Source: an uncultured Sphingobacteriaceae bacterium (GTDB taxonomy: Bacteria > Bacteroidota > Bacteroidia > Sphingobacteriales > Sphingobacteriaceae). Taken from it: a stretch of 64,000 bases of DNA. The stretch lies in assembly GCA_946887045.1 (NCBI GenBank), contig CAMPKC010000007.1, forward strand, positions 1 through 64,000. The letters are read 5' to 3'. A program made the position numbers and the translations under genes. Positions 17,311-26,700 of this stretch are shown here, one piece after another; the first letter of the stretch is position 1; the number at the start of each line of letters is the position of its first letter. A model generated the notes under the pieces. The model did not search any database, was not told the DNA's origin, and saw only the letters and a program-made list of their open reading frames with translations.

Positions 17311-19077
17311 ATGGATTTTATAATTAAAGGAACCCTTGATGCTGTAAAGGCATTATATAATACCGAATTAAAAGAAACAGAAATTGGCCTGCAGGAAACC
17401 AGGAAAGAGTTTGAAGGCGACGTAACTGTAGTTACTTTTCCTCTAACCCGTTTGTCGAAAAAATCTCCGGAACAAACAGGCAGCGATATAGGCCGATATC
17501 TGGTGGATAACATCTCTTACGTTTCGAAATTCAATGTAATTAAGGGTTTTCTTAATCTGTCTTTAACCGACGCTTTTCTCCATTCTATTTATAAAGATCA
17601 AATTTCGCAAGATAGTTTTGGGCATTTTCCGACAAACGGAAAAAAGGTGATGGTAGAGTATTCCTCACCCAATACCAATAAGCCTTTACATCTCGGGCAT
17701 GTCCGTAATAATCTGTTGGGATATTCGGTTGCCGAAATCTTGTCAGCGAATGGCTATGATGTGATAAAAGCCAATCTTGTTAATGACAGAGGGATTCATA
17801 TTTGTAAATCTATGCTGGCATGGAAGAAATTTGGAAATGCTGAAACTCCCGAAAGCAGCGGTTTGAAAGGCGATCATTTGGTAGGAAAGTATTATGTGAT
17901 TTTTGACAAAGAATATAAAAAGCAAATTGATGAGTTAAAGGCAGCCGGGCAAAGTGAAGAGGATGCCAAGAAGAATGCTTTATTGATCAAAGAAGCTCAG
18001 CAGATGCTTCAGCAATGGGAAGCCGGCGACGAAGAGGTTATAAAGCTTTGGAAAACCATGAATGCCTGGGTTTACGCAGGTTTTGATGAAACATACAAGA
18101 AGCTTGGAGTAGATTTTAAGAAGTTCTATTACGAGTCGGATACTTATCTTTTAGGTAAAGATATCATAGATGAAGGTTTGGAAAAAGGTGTTTTCTTTAA
18201 GAAGGAAGACAATTCTGTCTGGATCGACCTAACTGCCGAAGGCCTGGATGAAAAGCTTGTGCTTCGCGGAGATGGAACTTCAGTTTACATAACGCAAGAT
18301 TTGGGTACCGCTCAACTAAAATACAATGATTTCGGAATGGATGAATCGTTGTATGTGGTTGGTAACGAGCAGGACTATCATTTTAAAGTGCTTTTTCTGA
18401 TACTCGAGAAGTTGGGTAAATCATGGGCGAAAGGATTGTATCATTTATCTTATGGGATGGTTGATTTGCCTTCCGGAAAGATGAAGTCGAGAGAGGGAAC
18501 TGTAGTTGATGCAGATGATTTAATCGACGAGATGGTTGAAACTGCCAAATCAAGAACTGAGGAACTTGGCAAAGTAGATGGCTTTTCTGAGGAGGAAAAG
18601 AAAGAACTTTACCGGATGATCGGTTTGGGGGCGTTAAAATATTTCTTACTGAAAGTAGAACCCAAAAAACGTTTGTTATTTGATCCCAATGAGTCCATTG
18701 ATTTTCAAGGGCACACAGGTCCGTTTATTCAATATACTCACGCCCGAATTCGCTCAATTATTTCAAAAGCTGGAATTGAAAAGCCTGAATTTAATAAAGT
18801 TGAGACGTTCACTGCGACTGAGCGTGAATTGATTATGGCTCTAAATAAGTATCCTGAAACTTTGACGGCTGCTGCCCGGGATTATAGTCCTGCCCAGATT
18901 GCTAATTATATTTATGAATTGGCGAAGCTTTACAATAAATTTTATCATGAAGAACCAATTCTAAAATTGGATGACGAGGAGTTGAAAAATTTCAGATTGT
19001 CATTGTCAGGAACCACAGGCTCAATTATAAAGAGAGGAATGAGGCTTTTGGGGATTGATGTGCCCGAGAGAATGTAA
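17311..19077 (+). CDS. argS: Arginyl-tRNA synthetase
   Basis: Class I synthetase charging tRNA-Arg. An N-terminal Add-1 domain (about 1-85) precedes the Rossmann catalytic domain with the HIGH motif as HLGH (SSPNTNKPLHLGHVRNN, about 120-136) and the KMSKS-equivalent KMKSREGTVV. The DALR anticodon-binding domain ends the 588-residue protein (GMRLLGIDVPERM). It ends 3 bases from the convergent hbd gene, leaving no room for a separate terminator. It is divergent from the deiminase fusion, so arginine use for protein synthesis and for catabolism meet at this junction. Confidence 0.97.
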   Translation: MDFIIKGTLDAVKALYNTELKETEIGLQETRKEFEGDVTVVTFPLTRLSKKSPEQTGSDIGRYLVDNISYVSKFNVIKGFLNLSLTDAFLHSIYKDQISQDSFGHFPTNGKKVMVEYSSPNTNKPLHLGHVRNNLLGYSVAEILSANGYDVIKANLVNDRGIHICKSMLAWKKFGNAETPESSGLKGDHLVGKYYVIFDKEYKKQIDELKAAGQSEEDAKKNALLIKEAQQMLQQWEAGDEEVIKLWKTMNAWVYAGFDETYKKLGVDFKKFYYESDTYLLGKDIIDEGLEKGVFFKKEDNSVWIDLTAEGLDEKLVLRGDGTSVYITQDLGTAQLKYNDFGMDESLYVVGNEQDYHFKVLFLILEKLGKSWAKGLYHLSYGMVDLPSGKMKSREGTVVDADDLIDEMVETAKSRTEELGKVDGFSEEEKKELYRMIGLGALKYFLLKVEPKKRLLFDPNESIDFQGHTGPFIQYTHARIRSIISKAGIEKPEFNKVETFTATERELIMALNKYPETLTAAARDYSPAQIANYIYELAKLYNKFYHEEPILKLDDEELKNFRLSLSGTTGSIIKRGMRLLGIDVPERM

Positions 19078-19080
19078 TAA

Positions 19081-19968
19081 TTATTTTCTGAAGCGGGGAG
19101 CCACAATAAACTCCTTGCTCCCTTTAATGTATTGATAAAATCCTAAACCGGATTTTATCCCCATTTGCCCTTCTTCAACCATTTTTTTCAATAATATACA
19201 AGGCGCATATTTGGGGTTTTTAAATCCTTCCTGCATCACATTTAAAATAGCAAGACATATATCCAGTCCAATATAATCTGCTAATTGCAGTGGCCCCATT
19301 GGATGAGCCATTCCCAGCTTCATTACAGTATCAATCTCTTCAACGCCGGCAACGCCTTCATGCAAAGCAAAAATTGCTTCATTAATCATGGGCATTAAAA
19401 TACGATTTGCCACAAACCCAGGTGCATCATTCACCTCTACCGGAGTCTTATTAAGTTGTCTGGCGGTTTCCATAACAAACTTTGTTGTTTCATCAGAAGT
19501 CTCTTTGCCTCGTATAACTTCAACCAGTTTCATTAAAGGTACCGGATTCATAAAGTGCATTCCAATTACTTTATCAGGACGATTAGTTACTGATGCAAGG
19601 TGGGTAATTGAAATGGATGAGGTATTAGAAGCAAGAATAGTTTTCTTGCCGCAATAATTATCAAGGTCTTGAAATAAATTTAATTTTACATTCGGATTTT
19701 CTGTAGCTGCCTCAATTACTAAATCAGTGCTTGCAACTGCAGTTTTCAAATCAGTAAAAGCCTTAATATTAATCCGGGTGGAATTCATCTCCGCTTCCGT
19801 GATAGTGCCTTTACTAAGTTGCCGTTCAAGATTTCGTTTTATCGTTTCAATGCCTTTTTTTAAGGCTTCTTCTGATAAGTCAACCAAGGATACCTGATTG
19901 CCAAATTGAGCAAATGTATGAGCAATTCCATTACCCATTGTTCCTGAACCGATTACTGCTATTTTCAT
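19081..19968 (-). CDS. 3-hydroxyacyl-CoA (3-hydroxybutyryl-CoA) dehydrogenase
   Basis: NAD(P)-dependent oxidation of 3-hydroxyacyl-CoA to 3-oxoacyl-CoA. The Rossmann motif VIGSGTMGNGIAHTFAQFG lies at the N terminus with the adenine-ribose Asp in VDLS. The catalytic His is in IGMHFMNPVPLMKLVE and the conserved Asn in VNDAPGFVANRI. A C-terminal helical domain (about 188-295) completes 295 residues, the stand-alone form without enoyl-CoA hydratase. It lies 46 bases after bioD on the same strand and could be read through from it. The physiological pathway (butyrate-type metabolism or fatty-acid use) is not fixed by context. Confidence 0.9.
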   Translation of the reverse strand: MKIAVIGSGTMGNGIAHTFAQFGNQVSLVDLSEEALKKGIETIKRNLERQLSKGTITEAEMNSTRINIKAFTDLKTAVASTDLVIEAATENPNVKLNLFQDLDNYCGKKTILASNTSSISITHLASVTNRPDKVIGMHFMNPVPLMKLVEVIRGKETSDETTKFVMETARQLNKTPVEVNDAPGFVANRILMPMINEAIFALHEGVAGVEEIDTVMKLGMAHPMGPLQLADYIGLDICLAILNVMQEGFKNPKYAPCILLKKMVEEGQMGIKSGLGFYQYIKGSKEFIVAPRFRK

Positions 19969-20014
19969 TCAAAATATATGAGATGTGAGACAATAGAGTT
20001 GAGAGGAATGACGC

Positions 20015-20629
20015 TTAATCAAAATTTAGAGTCTTGCCTAAATCTATAATTTTTTCACGATTTAATTCAACAACAAAAGGAACACGTCCAAGAATGGAAA
20101 GTTTGCTGTGATTAAGAATTGCCTGCTCCGAATAGCTGTCGTTTTCACCATTAAAAATGATTCCTTTAACAGGGATGTTTTTCAACTTCAAAAGTTCTAA
20201 ACTTAACAGGGTGTGGTTGATACTTCCGAGGTAGTTTTTAATAACTAAAATTACATCAGCCTCGAGCGTTTGTATTAAATCAACTATATATTTCCTGTTG
20301 TTTAACGGAACCATTAATCCGCCCGCACCTTCTATTATTAGAGTGTTATTTGAAGTTTTTGGTAAGGAAATTGATTGTAGCTCGATGCTGATTCCATCAA
20401 GATCCGCCGATTTATGTGGCGAGAAGGGCTGAGTCAATCGATAGCTTTCAGGGTGAAATACCGAAGTTGCATTGGTTATAAGAGATTTTACCTTCATCGT
20501 ATCCGAATTATGTAAATCGCCTGATTGTATTGGCTTCCAATAATCAGCTTTGAATTTCTCCACCAATATGGCTGATATAAGGGTTTTACCTATATCTGTT
20601 CCAATTCCGGTTATAAAAAGTGGTTTCAT
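20015..20629 (-). CDS. bioD: Dethiobiotin synthetase
   Basis: ATP-dependent closure of the ureido ring of dethiobiotin from 7,8-diaminopelargonic acid. The P-loop variant is TGIGTDIGKTLIS at about residues 6-18. The conserved KPIQSGD and EGAGGLMVPL segments follow. At 204 residues it is standard. Its ATG overlaps the bioF stop by 4 bases (ATGA), so the two are translationally coupled. The biotin genes bioA and bioB are not in the window, so the pathway is split across the chromosome or partly supplied from outside. Confidence 0.93.
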   Translation of the reverse strand: MKPLFITGIGTDIGKTLISAILVEKFKADYWKPIQSGDLHNSDTMKVKSLITNATSVFHPESYRLTQPFSPHKSADLDGISIELQSISLPKTSNNTLIIEGAGGLMVPLNNRKYIVDLIQTLEADVILVIKNYLGSINHTLLSLELLKLKNIPVKGIIFNGENDSYSEQAILNHSKLSILGRVPFVVELNREKIIDLGKTLNFD

Positions 20630-21747
20630 ATATTTTCTACCAGTGTTTGCGCCAAATTTCTAATCTCTATATCCGTATTGAACGAGTGGAGACAAATTCG
20701 CAGTCTTTCTTTTCCCAAAGGCACGGTAGGGTGTAAAATAGCCCTTACGTCAAATGATTTTCTCTGTAAAGTTGATGCTAATTCTTTAGCGTCTTCGTTG
20801 CCTGTGACAACTAAACATTGAATAGGAGAGATGCTTCTAACAAAAAGCTCTCGTATAGACTGAGTTTCTTTTTTAAATAGTTCGACCTTATTGTGAATTA
20901 TGGAAGTTTCAGTCTCTAATAAGTGTTTATAAGCCATCTTTATAGAAAGATGAGCGTAAAACGAAGTCGCTGTTGTGAAAATAAAAGACCGGGCAAAATT
21001 GATAAGGAAGTGTCTCAAATTTTCTTCGCAAAGTACTGCAGCTCCATGACAGCCCAAGGCTTTTCCAAAGGTAACTATTCGTGCGAAGACCCTGTCAGTA
21101 AGATTATAGTGTTCAACCAGGCCTCTGCCGTTTTTGCCGAATATTCCGACAGCATGCGCCTCGTCAACTATTACAGCAGCTGAGTATTTTTCGGCTAAGA
21201 GGATAATGTCCTGCAAAGGAGCGGCATCTCCATCCATAGAATAGATACTTTCAATTCCAATGAAAATACGCCCTTTTGCAAGCTTCAGTTTTTCTTCGAG
21301 ACTATTTAAATCATTATGTCGGAAAGTATAACGATTTGCGTAACTCAATCGGGCCCCGTCAATAATAGAAGCGTGAATAAACTCGTCAAGTATGACGGTA
21401 TCTCCCCGTTGAGGAAGAGAAGAAAATAGGCCTAAATTGGCGTCATATCCCGAATTAAAAATTAAGGCTGCCTTTGCGTTGTGAAATAGTGCAATTTCAG
21501 ACTCGAGAATCTCTGTAAAATCATCGTTTCCGGATATCAATCTAGATCCTGTGGAGCCAATGGAATAGGACGGAGTTTGTTGTAATTGATTTTCAATTGA
21601 AGATTTAAGCTTTTCAGATCTTGAGAAACCCAGGTAATCATTAGAGCAGAAATCTATCAAATTTCTGTTTGATGATAGTGTTCTTAAGGATAAGCTTGTA
21701 GCTCTTTCCCGGAGTTTTTGGTCTATGAATTCGTTAATATATCTCAA
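20626..21747 (-). CDS. bioF: 8-amino-7-oxononanoate synthase
   Basis: PLP-dependent alpha-oxoamine synthase that joins a pimeloyl thioester and alanine at the start of biotin ring assembly. Key segments are FCSNDYLGF, the glycine-rich GSTGSRLISG, the PLP-stacking His in DEFIHASIIDG, VVDEAHAVGIFG, and the PLP lysine in VTFGKALGCHGA. 373 residues. The start appears to be a TTG (TTG-AGA-TAT-ATT): no in-frame ATG is near, and the first helix (INEFIDQKLRERA) is needed. KbL/serine palmitoyltransferase relatives share the fold, but coupling to bioD makes BioF the best reading. Confidence 0.92.
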   Translation of the reverse strand: MRYINEFIDQKLRERATSLSLRTLSSNRNLIDFCSNDYLGFSRSEKLKSSIENQLQQTPSYSIGSTGSRLISGNDDFTEILESEIALFHNAKAALIFNSGYDANLGLFSSLPQRGDTVILDEFIHASIIDGARLSYANRYTFRHNDLNSLEEKLKLAKGRIFIGIESIYSMDGDAAPLQDIILLAEKYSAAVIVDEAHAVGIFGKNGRGLVEHYNLTDRVFARIVTFGKALGCHGAAVLCEENLRHFLINFARSFIFTTATSFYAHLSIKMAYKHLLETETSIIHNKVELFKKETQSIRELFVRSISPIQCLVVTGNEDAKELASTLQRKSFDVRAILHPTVPLGKERLRICLHSFNTDIEIRNLAQTLVENI

Positions 21748-21770
21748 AGTCGTTGCAAAAGCTCTAAATT

Positions 21771-21801
21771 AAAAAAGCGGCTCATAATAAGCCGCTTTTT
21801 T
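21771..21801. terminator. Terminator hairpin between spy-like gene and bioF
   Basis: A perfect 12-bp stem, AAAAAAGCGGCT at 21771-21782 and AGCCGCTTTTTT at 21790-21801, with a 7-base loop. A/T runs on both sides allow it to work in either direction. It would end transcription of the Spy-like gene before bioF. Confidence 0.85.
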
Positions 21802-21819
21802 ATTAATTAATCATAGAAC

Positions 21820-22218
21820 CTAAGGTTTTTTTTCGACGGAATCTCTTTTATGTTTCCCGTGCCATTTGTGGGCTTTTTCTTTACGCTCAGCTTTAAGTTG
21901 GTTATAAGTGACTTTTTGTTTTTCATCCAAAATACTTAGTATCTTGTTTTCATTGGCTTCAAATTTGGCTTTCATTTCAGCCATGTCAGCTTTTTTCTTC
22001 TCGGCTCTCATTTTATGCATCGTCTGAGCACGTTCAAGATATATCTTGTAGATCTCAGCCTTTTGAGATGCGTTCAGCGACAGCTTTTTGTCTAAAGCAT
22101 CAGTCATTTTTTGAGCTCTCTCTTCCGGAGATCGTTGCTCTTTCTGTGGCCTTTCCTGTGAGAGTCCGATAGTCGATATTCCAAGGAAAAGAATTGCGCT
22201 TAAAATTAATTTTTTCAT
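21820..22218 (-). CDS. Spy/CpxP-like small periplasmic protein
   Basis: 132 residues with an N-terminal signal (MKKLILSAILFLGISTIGLSQ) and a highly charged, helical remainder rich in Lys, Glu and Met. Segments such as LSLNASQKAEIYKIYLERA and ILDEKQKVTYNQLKAERKEK resemble the LTxxQ repeats of Spy/CpxP-type envelope-stress chaperones. The C terminus is His/Lys-rich (HKWHGKHKRD), so metal binding is possible. Function is inferred from composition and pattern only. A 230-base upstream region carries a 9-base direct repeat. Confidence 0.65.
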   Translation of the reverse strand: MKKLILSAILFLGISTIGLSQERPQKEQRSPEERAQKMTDALDKKLSLNASQKAEIYKIYLERAQTMHKMRAEKKKADMAEMKAKFEANENKILSILDEKQKVTYNQLKAERKEKAHKWHGKHKRDSVEKKP

Positions 22219-22370
22219 ATCTATCGTGTTTTAATAGATAGAAGAAATTAACTCGAAAAGGTTTAAGTAGCTGATTGTTAAAAAATGTTAAGACTTACCT
22301 TTATCGTTTTGCTCATAAAAAGGGAGTATTAAAAATCCCCGGCTTTAAAAGTAATAACTGATGTCACCCG

Positions 22371-22396
22371 GCTACCCTCGGAAAGTCGCTACCCTC
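22371..22396 (-). promoter_or_regulatory. Direct repeat upstream of the Spy-like gene
   Basis: GCTACCCTC occurs twice, at 22371-22379 and 22388-22396, 17 bases start to start (GAGGGTAGC on the minus strand). It lies about 150-180 bases before the Spy-like gene and just behind the XRE gene. Tandem 9-mers of this kind can be regulator sites; no regulator is identified. The rest of 22219-22448 shows nothing further. Confidence 0.25.
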
Positions 22397-22448
22397 ATCA
22401 ACTTGTTTAAATAGGATAGTCAGATACAAGTTTGCGATGAGATTTAAT

Positions 22449-23225
22449 TTAGTTGTTGCCAGGCTTTAATTGTGCTATTGATTTTTGCATTTGCGCCATC
22501 ATTGAGGTTAAGCTTTCCATTGTAGGTTCTTGAACCGGTTCTGGGAAAACGGTCGAAATGTATGCTTTCGACTTCCAGATTTCAAGAATTTGTTCTGCGG
22601 GAACATTATAGGGATCGTAGACCGGATTGTCGGAGATCAGTTTAATTGATTTGTTTTCTTTGAATTTATTGCCTGCCCGCTTATAAACCACACCATCGTC
22701 TTTTGTTATAAATACATAGGTTTCTCCCACCTTTACGTCGTTCCAGTTTTCGAGGTATTCTCCAATAACTATTGTGCCCGAAGGTAAAGGTACCATGGAG
22801 TCGCCTTTTATTTCAAAGGCTCTAAAAGTGCCCTGTTTTAAAAAAGGGAGATGGAATTTAGGGAGCTCACTAATAAATTGGGGATCAGCGTAGCCATTTA
22901 AATATCCAGCACTGGCTTTTACCGGTACCAGTTCAATATTCTCTCTATCCTCGGAATCAACAGATATGCTGAGAACGCGAAGATTAGAGGCATCACTTTT
23001 GGGCTTCGGTTTCCATTTATCATTTATCTGTTCATTTATCAATTCATCTATTGATAAGTCAAAAAATATTGCGAATTTTTTTAGCAAATCATAGCGGGGG
23101 TCGGCTCTGTCTTCTTCATATGCTCCGACAAGGGATCGTTTAATTTCCATTAAATCAGCGAATTGCTGTTGTGTGAGCCCTTTTTTCTTTCGTAAGTATC
23201 GCAGATTATTAGAAATGTTAGCCAT
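22449..23225 (-). CDS. XRE-family repressor with S24 (LexA/CI-like) peptidase domain
   Basis: 258-residue transcriptional repressor. A helix-turn-helix domain at about 5-60 (LRYLRKKKGLTQQQFADLM) is followed by a LexA-like S24 domain. An Ala-Gly pair in VKASAGYLNGY is a plausible self-cleavage site, the catalytic Ser is in KGDSMVPL and the Lys in VVYKRAG. This is the CI/LexA arrangement in which DNA damage triggers auto-cleavage. No prophage genes lie nearby, so it may be a chromosomal SOS-like regulator. It faces a GIY-YIG-like gene across an 87-base gap with an inverted repeat likely to be its operator. Confidence 0.87.
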   Translation of the reverse strand: MANISNNLRYLRKKKGLTQQQFADLMEIKRSLVGAYEEDRADPRYDLLKKFAIFFDLSIDELINEQINDKWKPKPKSDASNLRVLSISVDSEDRENIELVPVKASAGYLNGYADPQFISELPKFHLPFLKQGTFRAFEIKGDSMVPLPSGTIVIGEYLENWNDVKVGETYVFITKDDGVVYKRAGNKFKENKSIKLISDNPVYDPYNVPAEQILEIWKSKAYISTVFPEPVQEPTMESLTSMMAQMQKSIAQLKPGNN

Positions 23226-23241
23226 TTTAAAATAAATTTTG

Positions 23242-23287
23242 TTTTGCTAAAATAGTTAGTAGCTTTATGCTCATAAAATTAGCAAAA
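23242..23287. promoter_or_regulatory. Inverted-repeat operator in the xre/GIY-YIG divergent gap
   Basis: TTTTGCTAA at 23242-23250 and its exact complement TTAGCAAAA at 23279-23287 flank the middle of the 87-base divergent gap. A further imperfect GCTAA...TTAGTAGC symmetry lies inside. The placement suits a repressor dimer or tetramer controlling both genes. Confidence 0.5.
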
Positions 23288-23312
23288 TATTTTTAATACT
23301 AAAGAAAAAGAT

Positions 23313-23657
23313 ATGAAAAGATATGTGTTTATTGTTACCGACCGGAATCGTACTTCGTTACATGTTGGCATGAGTGCTGACTTATTAAAAACGGTTAATT
23401 TTTATCGTCAGATGCCTAACCTTTTTTTTGATTCAGCTCAACAGTTAACCCGATTAATATATTTTGAAGAAATGCGTACCGAGGAAGCCGCTGTACAACG
23501 ATTTAATTTGATCAGCAAATTTACCAGAGCGCAAAAAGAAAAACTTGTTCGGGCTGTTAACTCTGATTGGTTAGATTTGAGCATCGGGCTTGATTTAGAG
23601 AGGGTCTTAATTCATCCGTCTATAATGCCGGCAAATAAGCGTCTCAATGCTATGTAA
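23313..23657 (+). CDS. GIY-YIG-like protein lacking catalytic residues
   Basis: 114 residues whose layout follows the UvrC-like/UPF0213 GIY-YIG endonuclease fold: an N-terminal hairpin (YVFIVTDRNRTSLHVGMSADL), the EEAAVQRFNLISKFTR helix and the NSDWLDL ending that corresponds to NPEWxDL. The catalytic positions are altered: GIY is VFI (Tyr to Phe), YIG is HVG, the Arg after the second motif is Lys/Thr, and the Glu of the REK motif is Phe. It is therefore probably not a nuclease. Its position divergent from an XRE/S24 repressor with a shared operator suggests a regulated DNA-binding role, which is inference. Confidence 0.7.
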   Translation: MKRYVFIVTDRNRTSLHVGMSADLLKTVNFYRQMPNLFFDSAQQLTRLIYFEEMRTEEAAVQRFNLISKFTRAQKEKLVRAVNSDWLDLSIGLDLERVLIHPSIMPANKRLNAM

Positions 23658-23659
23658 TA

Positions 23660-23686
23660 AGAAAAGCGACCAGAAGCCGCTTTTCT
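23660..23686. terminator. Bidirectional terminator hairpin
   Basis: AGAAAAGCG at 23660-23668 and CGCTTTTCT at 23678-23686 form a perfect 9-bp stem in the convergent gap between the GIY-YIG-like gene and the metalloprotease gene. Confidence 0.75.
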
Positions 23687-23707
23687 CTATAAAAGAATGT
23701 TTATATC

Positions 23708-26700
23708 CTACCAACCTGGTGCAAACGTTAGCCCAATTACAGGGCCGCTTACATCTTTCCGTTGGAATGGAATGGCGGCATATGGTTCGATAACGAAATA
23801 GCCAAACACATTAACCCGTAAAGATAAACCTGCACTCATTGCAGGGATTCGCTCGGTAATAAGTCTCTGAGAGTTGGTTTGAACATCATACCCTTCGTAT
23901 TGACGCGGTGCGGACCTGAAGGTCACTTTAGAGTCCTGATCATAAGCTAAACCGATATCGAAAAAAGCATTTAGATCAGAGAACAGAAATTTGGATTCAA
24001 TAGCCGAAAGGCGTTTAGGGCCTGTAAAAGGTAATCTTACTTCAAAGTTGAAAACTGCTATTTTTGAGCCTGTTAACTGACTTAAGCTGAATTGCCCGGG
24101 AGTATTAATCGCTGTTCCTTTTTTGTAAAATGAATTCGCTTCATATCCGCGAATAAAATATGGATATCCTACAAATAGTGGATACAATCTATTCTGATCT
24201 TTCCCAAGACGGGAATAACTGTAGGCTCTTACCGCAAAAGTAACTGGCATTATGCGGTGATATTTTCTAAAATCGGCAGTTAAAGCCGTGAAACTATAAT
24301 CGCCCAAATAGCTTTCCGCACCAAATCTGTACCTAAATCCAGCCAGCGGCGCTGTAATTCCCATTAATGAATTATCACCAACAAAAGCACTATTAAGCTG
24401 ATAGATGGTGAAGGGTTGAAAATCAATTCCATAGGCACGATAGTCCTCTGCGGCTTCTTCTCTCGGTACCTTTCTTTTGTCGGCGGCAAGTTGTCCTCCA
24501 ATGGCATTACCTCCGAAATATTGGTACACATTGCTGTATCTATCTAAACGGTAACTATACCAGGCAGCACCGGTTCCAAGTTCAAAGCGCGAAATTCTTG
24601 AAAAAGGATAGGATGCGAACAATTGAATCTGATCTTCAAAAGTTCTTAAGATATCGTAGTTTTCTACATAAACCTGTTCCCCGCTCGAAGTCTCTTCTAA
24701 TTGTGCATTAGAAAATCCCGATACATACGGGATATGTGATACGGCAGCTCCCCAATTAATACGTGTTTGCTGGTTGATGTATGCTACCTGGCCACCAAAA
24801 TCATAAATTTCGCCATTTACAGCTGCGGCAGCCTGGATTTGGTTACCTCCCAAAATATCACTGAATATTCCCTGAATACCACTTGATAAGCCCGTGCCTA
24901 AGCGGCCAACCTGGGCTCCAACTCCATTGCTTGATAGATAGTCAAGTTTAAACTGAGGACGGTAGGGCACTTGTTTTATTGATTCTGGTTCGATTAATTC
25001 AAATCGTTCGAAGTTGTTAAGGTTAGCGTTTATCAAATCTACGCCAGAGCTTTTTACTGGAGGAAGAATCGCAGCATTAAAATTCATTGCCTGTGGTGAA
25101 ACCTCTACGGCTTTAAACTCGCTGGCTTTTGCATTGTAAATCGTATATTTCTGAGATCTGTAATAGGAGTATACTACGTCGTCGTTTAAAGAAAGGCTTA
25201 ACGCGGGCGAGAATTCGGTAATTCCGCTTATCCCTGTAAAGTAATCCGTTAACTGTTCTACTTTTCCGCCAGAAATTGTGTATCGGTACATATTTCTAAA
25301 TCCATCTCTGTTCGAAAGAAAATAGATTTGCTGACTGTTTCCGGAAAATTGAGGGTTCATGTTATTGGCACCTTCAAATACTGGAATATTTGTGATTTTC
25401 TTAGTTGCCACATCCATTATTGCAAGGGTGTGTGTTATTGCGACACTCCTGTCAGAAGCAGCATCTAAGGTTGTTCTGTCGCTTGTAAAAACAAGAGATC
25501 GTCCATCAGGCGAGAAACTTGGCGCATAATCTGAGTACTTGTCTTTTGTCAACTGCGTTAGTCGTTTTGTTCGAAGATTGTATATGAACAAATCGCTATA
25601 ACCGTCTTTCAATCCTGTAAAAGCAATTTCATTACCGTTAGGAGCAAAGGTAAGATTGCTGAATTCTTCAACTGCGCCCATTCCCTCTACCAGAAGATTT
25701 TTCCCGCTGTTAACGTCTACTACAAATAATTTTGTACGACCGCCACTAAAAGCACTGAACGCAAATCGTTTACTATCCGGAGACCAGGCGCCCGCGGATT
25801 CTATAAAACTAAACTCGTCTATGTGTGTGTTTGTGGCTTTACTCGTGAGCTTTCGAATTATTTTCCCCGTTTGGGCATCTGCGAGGAAAAGATCGATACT
25901 GAGCAATTCTTTTTCAGATAAAAAAGCAATATACTTTCCATCCGGAGAAACAGCGGGAGCAACGTTCATGTCGCCTGCATTGTTAGAGTTAAGTACGTTT
26001 TTCCCCGTTGGAACTTGAGACGTGTCTTTTAATAAAGGCTTATAAGTGTTTTCTATGCTGGTTCTCCATAGGTTTGACAAGGTTCGTTCATCATAGCCGA
26101 AGGTTCTTCTTATGGCCATCTCATATCCGTATTTTGCCGTGGCTTTAAATAGCGGAACAATTACTGTGTCGCCATAGGTTGAACCAATATAAGTCCAGAA
26201 TGCTTGCCCGTAACGATAAGGAAAATACCTGTTATTAGTGGTAAGGTCACGTAAGGTTGGAATATCTTTATTGATGTAAGCATCGCGCATCCACATCCCT
26301 GTAAAGGCATCAACTTTTCCAATAGATAAATACTCTGCCATCCCTTCAACCATCCATAAAGGGAGATTGCCAATGTTCTCAAGGTTAGTTGAATCACCTT
26401 CTATCAACGAATGATATTGAAATGCGTGAACCAGCTCATGTCCTAAAACGTGGCGGGTTTGATGGTTAAGCGACATTAAGGGCATAACAACCCTGTTTTT
26501 CAGACCTTCCGTAACACCACCTGTACCCACACCCACGCCACCAGATATTGCAGTAGTTGACTGAAAATCGGGATGGTTTTCGTAGAGGATTATTGGGTTC
26601 TTTTTTGAGAAAGTGTCTCTAAATACTTGTTGATGCAAGTCGTACCAAACTTCAGACTCCTGAAGAAACCGGGTAGTTATGCTATCATTCCTTAGATAAT

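Noticed and set aside
22449..23657. Prophage remnant around the XRE/S24 repressor
   Set aside because: No integrase, excisionase, structural or lysis genes and no attachment-site repeats are near; both flanks are ordinary chromosomal genes.
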